Assembly (NCBI GenBank): GCA_028554755.1
Contig: JAPTOF010000002.1
Span: forward strand, 10,093,001-10,157,000
DNA length: 64,000 nt
Direction: 5' to 3'
Origin: Cordia subcordata
Lineage: Eukaryota > Streptophyta > Magnoliopsida > Boraginales > Cordiaceae
In this document: piece after piece, positions 1 to 10,625 of the stretch
Layout of the letters: each line of letters opens with the position of its first letter
Position numbering within the stretch: position 1 is the first letter of the stretch
Position numbers and translations under genes: made by a program
The notes under the pieces: model-generated
The model's database searches: none
What the model saw: the letters and a program-made list of their open reading frames with translations, nothing else
Told to the model about the DNA's origin: nothing

Positions 1-720
1 ACCTAGTCTTCATTTCAATTGCCAATCAAGTAGAAGGCCATATCAAAAGCAGCCAGCTGATTAAGGCAATAACTCTTGAAATAAGCTTTATTTGGCTGCA
101 AAAACTGCTAGTTCAACCATATTAGTTTGAATATCATACTTCAATTAACCCTTATCTTATTTTCATTAAATTTTCAATAACTGTACAAAAAGAAAACCTC
201 ACAAAAGGTCCTACTTGGGTACCCCATGTTTCATTTTGCATCTTTTGGTCCCTTAGGTTTGAATATTGTACAACCATTATTCTTTACTGGGATTTTCGTC
301 TGTCTTAACAAACTAAGAATTCATCATTAAGGCACCTATAAATTTTACCCAATCTCAAGCAGAAATATGCAAAGAATTGGTCGAAATCAAGAAAGCAGAA
401 AGGGACTCAAGCGAGAAGAAACTTTTACATATAAGAGTCAACATGTAAAATGAAATATGAGAGATGCACATGTGATTTATTGACAGGATGCTCATTTAAT
501 CATGTTGGCTTTAGCTATTCACAAAGTTCATTTCTCGATACAAAGAAATGTGCATATATGTCCTCTCTCTAATAACAGATAAGTTTTGATATGAACTTCT
601 ATTTAAAATGGTCCATATATAAATGTATATACTTCTTTTTTTTTTAAAAAAAAGTAAACTTTAAAACGTTTCATATCTTTACTCATCTTCAATAACTATT
701 TACATAAACTTCTACGTGAA
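1..720. other. No gene recognised
   Basis: AT-rich non-coding DNA with short homopolymer runs (for example T/A runs near 630-650). I see no domain, tRNA-like fold or repeat border here. Confidence 0.5.
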
Positions 721-924
721 ATGTACTTGCTCTTCATCTTTTCTTCTCAGCTTGTGTTTACTCATGGACTACAAGACAAATGTTTCCTTTATGGTCAAAT
801 TGGTCATCTTTCACCAAATTGTGAAGGAAAGATCAGAGGAGGCCACAGGAATTTGATGAGAAAGATGATAACTAGGTTGTGCCTACAAAGCCTTATTTAC
901 GACGACAATGAGGGTGGATCATGA
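721..924 (+). pseudogene. Fragment resembling the zinc knuckle of a plant XRN 5'-3' exoribonuclease
   Basis: A 67-residue open stretch contains the motif DKCFLYGQIGHLSPNCEGK at about residues 19-37. Plant XRN2/3/4-type exoribonucleases carry a CCHC knuckle of the form CFLCGQxGHxxxxCxGK just before a Lys/Arg-rich linker. Spacing, Gly, His and last Cys agree, but the second Cys is Tyr here, which should abolish zinc binding. The next residues are basic (KIRGGHRNLMRKM), as in that linker. Nothing else of an XRN nuclease is visible on either side, so this is an isolated relic and not a gene. A knuckle from a retroelement Gag is the alternative; the CFLxGQ wording favours XRN. Identity is from memory of the family. 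Confidence 0.4.
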
Positions 925-2019
925 GGATGATGACTTCTAAAGAACTATTTTTGCCTGAATCATGAAATCCTTGATGACCCTATGGAGTTGGCATCCCTTA
1001 TAACCACTAGGTAATCCTACTTTCACAGGAGAAATGCATAGGCAGAGAACTTTGCAACAAAAACAACTAATAGGTTACTTGGCTGCCAACTAATACAAAC
1101 ACTCCAACCAAAAACAAAAACAAAAGCAAGGGCAGCAAATACTGCAGCAAGAAACAATGCAATAGTAACATCATCATTATTCAAATATAAAGCGATCTCC
1201 TGGCTTGGGATCAGAACATGCTTTGCCACAATGACTTAAGAAGCTAGACAAAAAGAACAAGCAATGTGTTGAAGAAACTTTAGAAAATTAAAATTGACGC
1301 TTTCAGATGCATCACAAGTTTCCAGAAGTCTTGTGAATTGTTTAATACCCAATGCTGCAAGCTTTCATGGAAAACGTAAAAAAGGAAATCCAGAAGCCAT
1401 CTGACAGATAAAAACCAATTCTTGTGATGCCTTTTCAAAAACATATAATTTCAGAATACATAATTCGTTCAAGTTTTCATTCTTTACACTCAACATATAT
1501 CCTCTAGTCCACACTCCATACTTTCTAACAACAAGAGGTTTGTGAACTACGCTCTAAAAAAAACTAAATAATAAACAACAAACCAAGAACATAATATAAA
1601 AGATTTAAAAGTCACAACCTCAATGATTCTTTTAGAAACATGTGTACTTTTACAATATATTTAGTTTGAAAAAATGAATTTAACCCGGCTAATCACCTAG
1701 CAGCTCTCACAACAACGTCCACATCAAACGTCAATAATAAAGTATGAAGTGATTAAACATTTATACAAATACCACTTCTTGAACTTGGGGGAAAAACTTT
1801 TTTAGAGGACATTGTGAGAGTATGTGAACCGCTAACACAAGTCTACAACTATATTAGACTCCTTTCTTCTATTCCTATTTAATTGCTTGACTATATTACA
1901 TAACTTCATCAATGGATACTTAACTATCAAAAAGCCTCAAGCTTCACAGGTTCATATATTACGTGACAGCATTATTGAAGCTTTTAGGCTAGGTCATTCA
2001 ACTTTCTATCACGGACCAT
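925..2019. other. No gene recognised
   Basis: AT-rich sequence without a supported reading frame. The last 80 bases lead into the NLR fragment and may contain decayed NB-ARC sequence. Confidence 0.4.
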
Positions 2020-2210
2020 CATAAGGGTGATGCAAAATTAGCTAACATGTTGTACAAGTATCTCAAGGAACGAAAATTTCTTGTTGTTCTTGGCAATATG
2101 TGGAACATTGATGCTTGGAACGTCCTACCAAGATGTGTTACCGAGGACAAAAATTGGAGTAAAATTGTCTTCATTACTGAGGGCTCGTTTGGTATCATTG
2201 TCAAAAATTT
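2020..2210 (+). pseudogene. NLR NB-ARC fragment (kinase-2 / RNBS-B region)
   Basis: The frame reads DAKLANMLYKYLKERKF, then LVVLGNMWNIDAWNVLPRC, then KIVFIT. This matches the stretch from the end of RNBS-A through kinase-2 to RNBS-B of R1-type NLRs. It also matches the minus-strand NLR at 28251-29303, which has MLYKQLKGRRFLIFLDD, NIDAW and RIMFTT in the same order. Both kinase-2 aspartates are lost (LDD is LGN). Flanking P-loop and GLPL regions are absent, and the frame runs into AT-rich DNA after about 2210. It lies on the opposite strand from the main NLR. A degenerate relic of the same gene family. Confidence 0.75.
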
Positions 2211-2299
2211 TATAAATGAAAACCAGAATCCTAAACAAAAAAGTTGTAACAGCAATTGTGAACAAAAAATAAAAATGCATTTAGTTAAATTATAGAATA

Positions 2300-3371
2300 C
2301 ATAAACATAATCAAAAAACCCATTCAGTTGCCCATTGTTTACAAACTATTTTCGTCTCTAATTTTTCTTTTCAATATTAAATTGATTTATTTTCTTTAAG
2401 ATTATTATTTTCAAAAAATAATTCAATTATTTCAAAAATTCTTTTTACTTATTTTTTGAAAATTATTTTTTAAGAATATTTCAATCTATTAAAATTATTT
2501 CTAAAATTATTTTAATATATTGAAAATATTTATTTTTAATTATTTTTAATTATTTTAATTTTGATTTTTTAAATTTAACTATTTTAATTTATAAAAAATA
2601 ATTATTTTTAAGTTATTTTTAAAATAATTATTTAGTATTATGTTTAAAATAATTTTAAATTATTTTAATTATTAAAATTAATTTTAATTTATTAAAATTA
2701 TGTTAATTATTTATTCTTTAATTTTAATTTTTTTAAAAAATTACATCTTATAAAATTAATTTTAGTTTTTTTTAGCAAATAGTTTTTGAAATAAATTTAT
2801 TTTTCTTAAAATATAGTTTTCAAAATATTTCTTTAAAACCATTTTTAAATAAATATTGTTATAATAATAATAATAATTTATTTTTGAAAAAAGTAATGAG
2901 TTCATATAATTTTTAAAATGATAATTTTAATAAATACATTTACCAAAATGTGAATAAAAGTTTTGAAAGTATGTTGCCACAACACGAGAAAATCACTTTT
3001 TCTTGTTTACCAAAACTGCAAAAACAAATTGTTATTTTTTTTGTTTTTCCAAAAATGAAAACAGAAACAAATTAATTGGTTCCTAAGTTGGTCAACAAAA
3101 ACAAAATAAAAGAAACAACAAAGATACCAATGTGTAATGCCTCCAAATTTAGTAATGGGGTCAAAGTGTAATATAAGAATGTTTGGGGTTTGTTCTACAA
3201 ATATGACATTTTGAGGTCTTTAAAAAAAAAAGAAAGAAAGAAAGAAAAGGAAATCTAGAACTATCCTTAAAAGCTAGAGATGGTATTTTTTTTTCCCCTG
3301 CTTGGAGCCATCAACGAGGATCACAGAAAGAGAGAGGGAGAGAGTGAGATAAAGAGGAAGAAGAAGGAAGC
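2300..3371. other. Extremely AT-rich low-complexity DNA
   Basis: Positions 2390-2960 are almost pure A/T with shifting (ATTTTA)-like runs. No gene seen. A poly-A and (AAAG) stretch lies at 3221-3245. The stretch just before the MITE has a purine-rich AGAGAG tract (3325-3370). Confidence 0.6.
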
Positions 3372-3530
3372 TTAGGGTGCGTTTGGTTTGCCTGTTTTAT
3401 ATTTTCATTTTCATGGAAAATAAAAATTATGATAGAAAATTCATTTAGTTAACCATTTTTGTTTTTATTTCCAGAAAACAGAAAACAGTTTTTTAGGAAA
3501 ATAAAAAATATCAAAAAAGTATTTTATCTG

Positions 3531-3819
3531 AAAACAAGGTGGTAATTTTGTAAATAGCTCTAAATAATTTAGAAAACAAGATGACAGTTTTGTAAACAAT
3601 TCTAAAAATTTAGAAAACAAGGTGACAATTTTGTAAATAATTCTAAAAGATTTGAAAACAAGGAGGTAGTTTTATAAATATCTCCAAAAAATTTAGAAAA
3701 CAAGGTGGCAATTTTGCAAACATATCCAAAAAATTTAGAAAACAAGGTGGCAATTTTGTAAATATCTCCAAAAAATTTAGAAAACAAGGTGGCAATTTTA
3801 TAAATAAACATAAAAAAAC
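3531..3819 (+). repeat. Left-arm tandem array, ~42-bp unit, about 7 copies
   Basis: Units start with AAAACAAGGTGGCAATTTTG and end in AAATTTAG. Seven successive copies, diverged by a few bases, are readable from 3531 on. Confidence 0.85.
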
Positions 3820-4055
3820 AAAACACTTTTAGTAACCAAACGCATTCTCTATATTTTAGAAAATAGAAAATGAAAATTGTTTTTAGAAAATAAAAATAGA
3901 AAATGAAAACTAGAAAGTGAAAATAGAAAACAAGCAACCTATTTTCTATTTTTATTTTCTAATTTTCATTTTTCTTTTTTTTAATATTTTTTATTTTTTA
4001 TTTTCTAAAATTTAGAAAATATGTCTAGTTAACAAAAATGTTTTTCTTTTTTATG

Positions 4056-4300
4056 TTTATTTACAAAATTATCACCTTATTTTTAAATTTTTTTAAAAAT
4101 ATTTATAAAATTACCATCTTATTTTCTAAATTTTTTGAAAAAATTTACAAAAAGACCATCTTGTTTTCTAAGTTTTTTAGAATTATTTATAAAATTATCA
4201 CCTTATTTTCTAAATATTTAAAATTATTTATAAAACTGTCACCTTATTTTCTAAATCTTTTAGAATTATTTACAAATTTATCACCTCATTTTCAGGTAAA
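4056..4300 (-). repeat. Right-arm tandem array, inverted copy of the left-arm unit, about 6 copies
   Basis: Successive units contain CACCTTATTTTCTAAAT, the reverse complement of the left-arm unit, with the same period near 42 bp. This is the second stem of the hairpin. Confidence 0.8.
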
Positions 4301-5903
4301 ACACTTTTTAAATTTTTTTTAAATAAAAACAAAAATGATTAATCTATCCTAATTTTTATTTTCCATGAAAATAAAAAAAAATGGGCAAACCATACGCACC
4401 CTTATGTTTCCTTGTGGTTACTCAAACGTTGAAGCTTTATTTAGTAGTGGATTTTATCTATCTAACCTATGCAAAGGGTTCTCAGGCACATGAATTTGGG
4501 TGTTTATGAGGTAAGTGAGATTCCCTTCTCTTGATGAATTCCTTGTGCAATTCATCCTCTGACCATGTTATTACGTCATATAAGCTTGTACCCTATGCTT
4601 CAATCTTGATTTTGTTTTGTTCCTGATTCTTTTTTGTTTAAAATGTTCTGAATACTTAAATGTGTAAACTTCATCTTGGGTCTTCTATACACAACAAGGT
4701 CATGCTTGTAGCTATCCTTGAAATATAAGACCATTATCTCGCTTTGCTGACATTGTGATAGAAGTTTTGATGGTCAACCTTTTTTCCTTGTATTTTAGCT
4801 AGTGTTCGAGTCTTTTGCTCCCAATATTTTATGTCTAACAATTATTTTTGTTACCTGATTTTGTTACTATGAAATCTTAATTTTTTTCTCGATCTTTCAG
4901 TAAACCCAAGTTAGATATGTGATTCCTCCTCTTTTGATGTTTTAACCTTTGAGTTAGTTGAATAGGATTTTTGCTGCCTTTACGACTCAAACGTCCACAT
5001 TATATCCTTCTATATCTTATCTTGGTTAATAAGATAAATGTAATTGTGTTATTCCTGCAAATTGTCGCTTTTGTGAGCTAAAGTTCAAAACTTGAACTCT
5101 TCCAAATTTATTACCTTCCCTCTCACTGACTCCTTATATTCTAATTTTTGTCCTTAGTTTTACTTTGTGTCCCATACAGCTTTGTAAATGTAACATTGTC
5201 ATTTTTTGTTCAAGTTTGAATTTCAATAATCTAGAGTCTTATCACCATTCGGTTCTACTATCTTGTATGCTATTTCCTGTATATTCTTGTAACGGTTTGT
5301 TCTTAGTGTCATTTGTTTAACGTTACTCAAGTTTTGGGATCAAAGTAACGTATTTTATGCCCTGTAGATTTTCTACTCAAATCTGTGTGCATAATTGGCA
5401 ACATTACTAATTATTAAGTGCCTTTCACCCTCATTTCTGACGTTCTAAAACTAAAAGTGTACTGCCATTGGGTGTTGAACTCCATACTTTGTTTCAATTT
5501 ACTCATCATTGGTAATTTGAGAAGTTCTACATTTGGTTCCTCATTCCCTCGGTTATGTTATAATGTAAATCCATTGTTGAATTCTTGAGTCACATGCCAC
5601 CTAGAAATGGTGTATATTTGAAATGAAGCCTATCAGTGACTACTTCATTTAAGTTCCATTTCTCGATCTCCCACTTTGTTGAGCTCTTGCCACATGCAAG
5701 GTTAATCCTATTATAAGTCTTTGAATATGTATTAGCTATTTTCATCTATCAACTAAACTTCCTCCTATGATTCCTTCATTATGTTGGCCTTTGCTTTTTA
5801 CTTCATATCAAGTATACATACCATCTACTATGCTTGATTTAATCCTTGTATATTGTAAGCTGTGCATATGTGTGTATGTGTGAGAGGTGCACGTATTGCC
5901 TAG

Positions 5904-6010
5904 TAGGGGCTTGGTACTCACTCTTTGTTATGTGTAACGCTTGGTGGGGGTTTAATACTCACTCTTTGTTATGTGTAATGTTTGGTGGGGGCTCAGCACT
6001 CACTCTTTGA
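5904..6010. repeat. 41-bp tandem repeat, about 2.6 copies
   Basis: The phrase TACTCACTCTTTGTTATGTG starts at 5915 and again at 5956. A decayed third copy (CACTCACTCTTTG) starts at 5997, giving a 41-bp period. Confidence 0.8.
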
Positions 6011-7130
6011 CCTGCATTGCATGGGTAAATGCAACCACAGCTTATGATCGGCTAGCCAAGTTGTCCATGGCTAGGCCACTTGTGTTCCCATATATTGGAT
6101 CTTATACTTTGTTTCAATTTAACCATTTTGGGATCTCATATGTTGTACATCTTTGTTCGCCTTCAGATGTGTTTGCCTATCATTATGACTAGCATTATTG
6201 ATTTTGGCTATTCCATCTGTATTCCATGTGTTTGACCTTGTGCATTATTCATTTAAACCCCCATCTTCTTGTATTTAAAAATTCCACCTTCCCGCATTCA
6301 AAATGTGCCTTACCTATTTGTACAGCTAGAATTATATTTGACCCTTAGCTATTTTATTCACGTGTTCATGTGCTTAAGCTTATATTATGTATCGTCTACT
6401 TCGTTTGGTACCTGTAAAAATTGGTCTTAGATTGAATTTTTTATTATTCTACCTAGCGTCTTGTATAGTTTAGTCCTCTATACTTAGTTATCCATTTGAG
6501 ATATTACCACCCCGCCTCGTGAATCTGTCTCATTAGACAAGTTTTATTCTATCCTACCATTTGTGTCATCTTTCTGTCGAGCCAGGGCAATTCTGATAAG
6601 CGTTCCTCTTATGTGTCATTGTGATTACTCCTGAGTATGACTCTCGATTATACTCATAATCTTTGCCTCTGCCAAATCCTTATCCTTGTGTCAAGTTTGG
6701 TCCAGTTAAGTTATGTTAGTGCTTCATCTTTAGTATTTTCTTAATGAAGTTCTCTTTCTAATGCTTAATTTCCTTCTCATTGGTAGAAAGCCCGAATGTA
6801 TAGTTTATTAACTTGGTGTACTACCTATATTAATAATTCCTTTCAACAAATATCCTTGTTCGTTGATATGTTCCCTGTTGGTCAGACTAAGTGTTGGGTT
6901 ATCTTATTATATGATAAATGCCTACTCGACTCTATTCCAGGATATTGCATGTTGTCACTTAAGTAAAGCTATCCTTATTTCGATGATACAAGTGTATTAT
7001 TTTGTGTGTCAAACTAATATTTAAGTGAATATTTAACCTAACAAGCAAAGTTTATTTAAGTGTAAAATAGCAACATTGATGAAACTGCCACTAATGCCTC
7101 TGGAAGTTTTTATTTTTATTTACAGAACAT

Positions 7131-7366
7131 CATCCTAGCATTTCATCTTTTTTCTTTAAAAAAATTACAAATCACACCCAACCCTATTCTTCAGCCATTA
7201 ATAAACAATTTGTTGGACAATATTCAACACAATTACCACAAAATATATAGACTCCAAAATCAATATTGTAATTAAGCAATTGTTTCTTTATCTGTTTCCA
7301 ATTTCCGATCTGTATTTCATCTTTTTTCTTAAAAAAAATTACAAATCACACCCAACCCCCTATTTT
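7131..7366. repeat. Two direct repeats of about 50 bp, about 180 bp apart
   Basis: ATTTCATCTTTTTTCTT, then an A-run, then ATTACAAATCACACCCAACCC occurs at about 7138 and again at about 7317. The copies differ only in homopolymer length. Confidence 0.75.
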
Positions 7367-7446
7367 GTGACCAGTATTTGAGAAGAGTTCTCTGCTTCAC
7401 ATCAAATCATTTAGTCTTGCTTAAAATCATCCAAGAATATTCACTG

Positions 7447-8621
7447 TCAGGAATATTTTCGATACTTGGAAGTTCTACATTTTCGATAAACACCAATGCC
7501 TGCCTTCTGATGGAAAGTAACCATAAATCTTGAGCATTCCCTGCTAAAGGAGAAAAAAGCAGTTTAGTAGGAACAACTTTGACATTTACAAACTATTCAA
7601 AGCAAATCAGGCTACTTACAAAAGCTGGTTTTGTGATTAGCTTGTGTAATCACATGTCTTACTCCACTGCTTTGACCCGGTGGGAGTACAATGTGCAGTA
7701 AAAACTGCATCCGCAGCTAACAGGGAAGGTGGAAACCTAACCGCTATACTCAATGAGGCATAACTCTATAATTTTTTTTTTAACCCCCATCCCATGGGAT
7801 CGAACCTAGGACCTCATGCGGGTGATAGTCTCAACCACTTGAGAGCTATCCGTTGAGGCATAACTCTGAAATGAAGAAGGAAAGATGCTCCAACTAGTTC
7901 AACACAATCACAAGAATATTCATCGTCAGGAATAGTTCAGAAAATGTGCAGAAACTTGCACATGTGCTTCTAAACGCTGTCTATATCAACGAACCTACTA
8001 TCAGATTGAACGGCTCTAACAAACCGTCTCAGAAACACGTATGGAGTGGGAACTGATAGGTTGAACTGTAAGGTGTTAATCATTAATCTCTCCTGCAGGA
8101 TGGACAAGCTTGCTTAATTTCAGCCATAACATGTCGAAACGGAAAACAGCAGAGATCAAACAACAAACTCTTATTCAGCCATCAAAATGGCTTTCATATT
8201 TTACCATATCAAGAACATCTTTTCGGGAGTAAGCTTCGTCGGATATCAAGATGACACCCTCCACAACAGGAATAGAAACATCCTCATACTCGCAGGCAAG
8301 AAGCAGAGCCGCCACTCCAACTAGTTGGAGTTTCTTTCTCACCATTAATTGTTCTAATGGCTAAAATTCTATCGATGAGCTTGACTATTAAATACACTGT
8401 CTCCTTCATCAACTCAAACTTGTAATGCACCTATACATTGAAAATATTGTTAGGTATTGTGTCTGCAAGATTATTTTCTTTAGCAAACTTATAAAATTTA
8501 AGATGCCACAACGATAGCAGATCTCACATACCTCAATCAACCAATCTACAAGAAAACCTCTCATCCTTTCATTGAGGTCAGATTGCTCTGCCATATAGTC
8601 AAGTTGGACACAGTTACAACT
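7447..8621 (-). pseudogene. B-type cyclin (CYCB2-like) pseudogene, five exons retained
   Basis: Read on the minus strand, cyclin-box pieces follow in order. Exon 8621-8532: DYMAEQSDLNERMRGFLVDW, LIEV. Exon 8430-8205: VHYKFELMKETVYLIVKLID, then after a frameshift [20 protein letters not shown] and [12 protein letters not shown]. Exon 8092 to about 8000: [31 protein letters not shown]. Exon 7865-7620: IELCLIEYSG, RFPPSLLAADAVFTAHC, SKQWSKTCDY. Exon 7540-7447: CSRFMVTFHQKAG, VYRKCRTSKY and a stop. GT/AG borders survive between the exons (for example GAG|GTATGT at 8532 and TTATTGCAG at 8622), so this is a duplicated copy and not a processed one. Frameshifts, stops (after CDYTS and DSV) and a SINE in the fourth exon show it is dead. 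The N-terminal exons with the destruction box are missing. In life such cyclins bind CDKs for the G2/M step. Confidence 0.85.
7768..7853 (-). mobile_element. tRNA-derived SINE inside the cyclin exon, 14-bp TSD
   Basis: The minus strand begins at 7853 with a tRNA-like head. It has an A-box-like TAGCTCTCAAGTGG and a B box GGTTCGATCCC about 40 bases later, and ends in a run of A (a T run at 7772-7781 on the plus strand). The 14 bases TGAGGCATAACTCT flank it exactly (7754-7767 and 7854-7867). The host cyclin frame (ELCLIEY) resumes across the gap, which confirms an insertion. Confidence 0.88.
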
Positions 8622-9183
8622 CTGCAATAAAGTAAATAGAAGTTAAAAATGCATAGATTCAATAGATAAATACAAGAATGCATGACAATCACAACATTAC
8701 TTGCCATATTCAGTTCGAGATCAGCAATCAATTGTACTACCGTTTATAGATTCAAAATTGAAGATTACAAACAGGTAAAATGTCCAAACAAGAGACACTA
8801 GAAGATGTTGGTAATAACTGCTGTAATTATCTTCAAACTTTTGGTGGCAGCCTTTCAAAACCGCCAATGTTGCCATTCAACCCGTTGCATCCATCACCTA
8901 TCTTACTCAATTCTTCTACTAAAAAATTATTTTAAAAATAACAATAAACATTATCTTTTTTCGAAATTTATTTTAATGTTTTATTAAACAATTGATTCAA
9001 AATGAATAATAAATCATTTTTTTTAATATCACATATTCAATAGTTTTAAGTTTAACTCTGATTGTTTAGATTAACAAAAGATATTGAAATGTTTTATTGA
9101 GAAAAGAATTTTCAATGGACTTGTTTCACTGTTAAAAAGGATATTAATATTATTAATATATTTCAATGCACTTGTTCTGATCG
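8622..9183. other. No gene recognised
   Basis: Sequence upstream of the surviving cyclin exons. I cannot find the missing 5' cyclin exons; the DNA becomes AT-rich after 8900. Confidence 0.45.
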
Positions 9184-9836
9184 CCTTGTTTGGCCCGCTC
9201 ACTAAACATGGCTCCTATGAAGTTAAATCTGGTTACCATTCTATTCTAGCGTTGCATGTTGATTTGCCACAGGATAATTCTTCATCACTCTCTCTGGTTT
9301 CATCGCCTGGCTCGTGGAAGTTGATTTTTCAGTGTGATGCATCTTTCATATACTATGATGGTAGTACTGGTATTTGCTGTGGTTTGTTGGGATTCTGATG
9401 GGCATCCGCTAGCGGGTGAGGCTTTTCATTGTTATTATGGTTCTGTCTTCTTACAAGCTGAAGTATTATTGGCTTTGCGGGCAGCATGTGCATTGGTGTT
9501 GACTTGCCGATTCCGTGTGGGTATTATTCATTGTGATAACCTTCAACTTGCATAAGGTTTTAATTATTGGTTTGCGTTGTGCTGGATGGTTGAGCACTTT
9601 GCGCTAGAAGCTTGTCCCTGTCTTAGTTTGGCTGGTTCTTAGAATGTTCACCGTGTGTTATGTGGCGCTAATGAAGTTGCTGATTGGCTTGTTAGGAACG
9701 TTAAACTGAGGTTCACTCCCTGTTAATTGGTTTCCATCTCTGCTTTAAGGGCTTTATGTTGTAATAAACTCTTTGCGTCATGCCTTTGCATGATCTTGCA
9801 TAATAATATATATCTTTCTCTTCAAAAAAACAAAAA
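9184..9836 (+). pseudogene. LINE 3' end with an RNase H (RVT_3-type) domain, frameshifted
   Basis: The first frame has GSYEVKSGYHSILAL, the usual sequence in the zf-RVT region of plant non-LTR retrotransposons. WKLIFQCDASF follows, the first strand and catalytic Asp of the plant RNase H-like domain. After a one-base frame change near 9395 the domain goes on as SDGHPLAGEAF, LQAEVLLALRAACALVL and IIHCDN, the last being the third-acid region. Past a stop it ends with ANEVADWLVRN. Then come about 100 bases of 3' untranslated sequence and an A-rich tail near 9825-9838. Reverse transcriptase and endonuclease are absent, as expected for a 5'-truncated LINE copy. A host RNase H-like gene is less likely given the zf-RVT piece and the A tail. 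Confidence 0.75.
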
Positions 9837-10625
9837 AAGATACATGTAACAATTCTAAATCAATTCTACCATTTGTAAACAGAGAAGTATTGTATTATGT
9901 TAATAATTGTAGAGATATTTTTATCTTTACAAAATTTTTTGAAGATTTGCTTTCGTAGAATTGCAAATCTCACCTTTTGATTTGAATACAACTAAAACAA
10001 ATCTAGAATTTGTAAATTTTAAAATTTCAAATAAAATCTCTATTTTAATAAAGTACTACTAAATATAAAAAATTAAATTTGTAAATAAATTTCACAAAAT
10101 TTTATAGAGTTTATTTATTTCAAACAGTGTGTAAGACATTAGAAAAAGACATGGATCAAATATTAAGCAAAGCTCAAGAGTTAAGGTGTACCATTTGCTA
10201 CTTTCCATCAAAAAACTAAAGTCACAATAATGTCAAAGTTGTAAAGCAATATCACAGATTTTCAAGGAGTTAATTCAACATGAAATACACCAAAAAAAAA
10301 GAAAAAAGGCCCCGTTGATCTATTAATTGGCTAAAGTAAAATGTAACACGGAAGAATATGATCTAATGAAAAAATTGAACTCAGAAAAATTTAAAGCGCA
10401 TCATGGTACTGAAAAGATTGTAAAGAAAGGGTAATAATCCCACCTACATTTGCCCGAAGCAAAGCTATAAATTCAAGGTATCTTCATAGGTATCGTCATT
10501 TTGGGTAATGGATCTTTAACGTTGCATTTCAAACAATAATGCTTTTAAGCTAGGAAATTTCCCAGAAACTTCCTCAAGCAATAATGCCTTCATTATCATT
10601 TGGAAATGCTCAGTTGACTATTCAG
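9837..10625. other. No gene recognised
   Basis: AT-rich, with short A and T runs. No domain, repeat border or RNA gene seen. Confidence 0.5.

Larger units (their letters stand above)
3375..4401. mobile_element. Palindromic Tourist-like MITE, 1027 bp, TSD TTA
   Basis: The left end GGGTGCGTTTGGTTTGCC pairs with the right end, whose reverse complement is GGGTGCGTATGGTTTGCC. Both sides are flanked by TTA (3372-3374 and 4402-4404). A 3-bp TTA target duplication with GGGTG-type ends points to the PIF/Harbinger (Tourist) group. Similarity between the arms goes far beyond the ends: both carry tandem repeats of about 42 bp, in opposite orientation, so the transcript could fold into a long hairpin. 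Around 3834-3850 there is a further AACCAAACGCATTC, the complement of the terminal motif, so the element may be a compound of inverted copies. It encodes no transposase; its open frames are artefacts of the repeats. Confidence 0.8.
4405..7446. other. About 3 kb of T-rich non-coding DNA
   Basis: No protein domain seen on either strand. Contains a short 41-bp tandem repeat (5904-6010) and a pair of direct repeats (about 7131 and 7316). It could be an old LTR or an untranslated leader of a decayed retroelement, but I see no LTR ends or primer-binding site. Confidence 0.5.

Noticed and set aside
3602..4322. Open frames on both strands with repeated YKIATLFSKFFG-like phrases
   Set aside because: They are translations of the 42-bp repeat in the two MITE arms, in opposite orientation, and not a real repeat protein.
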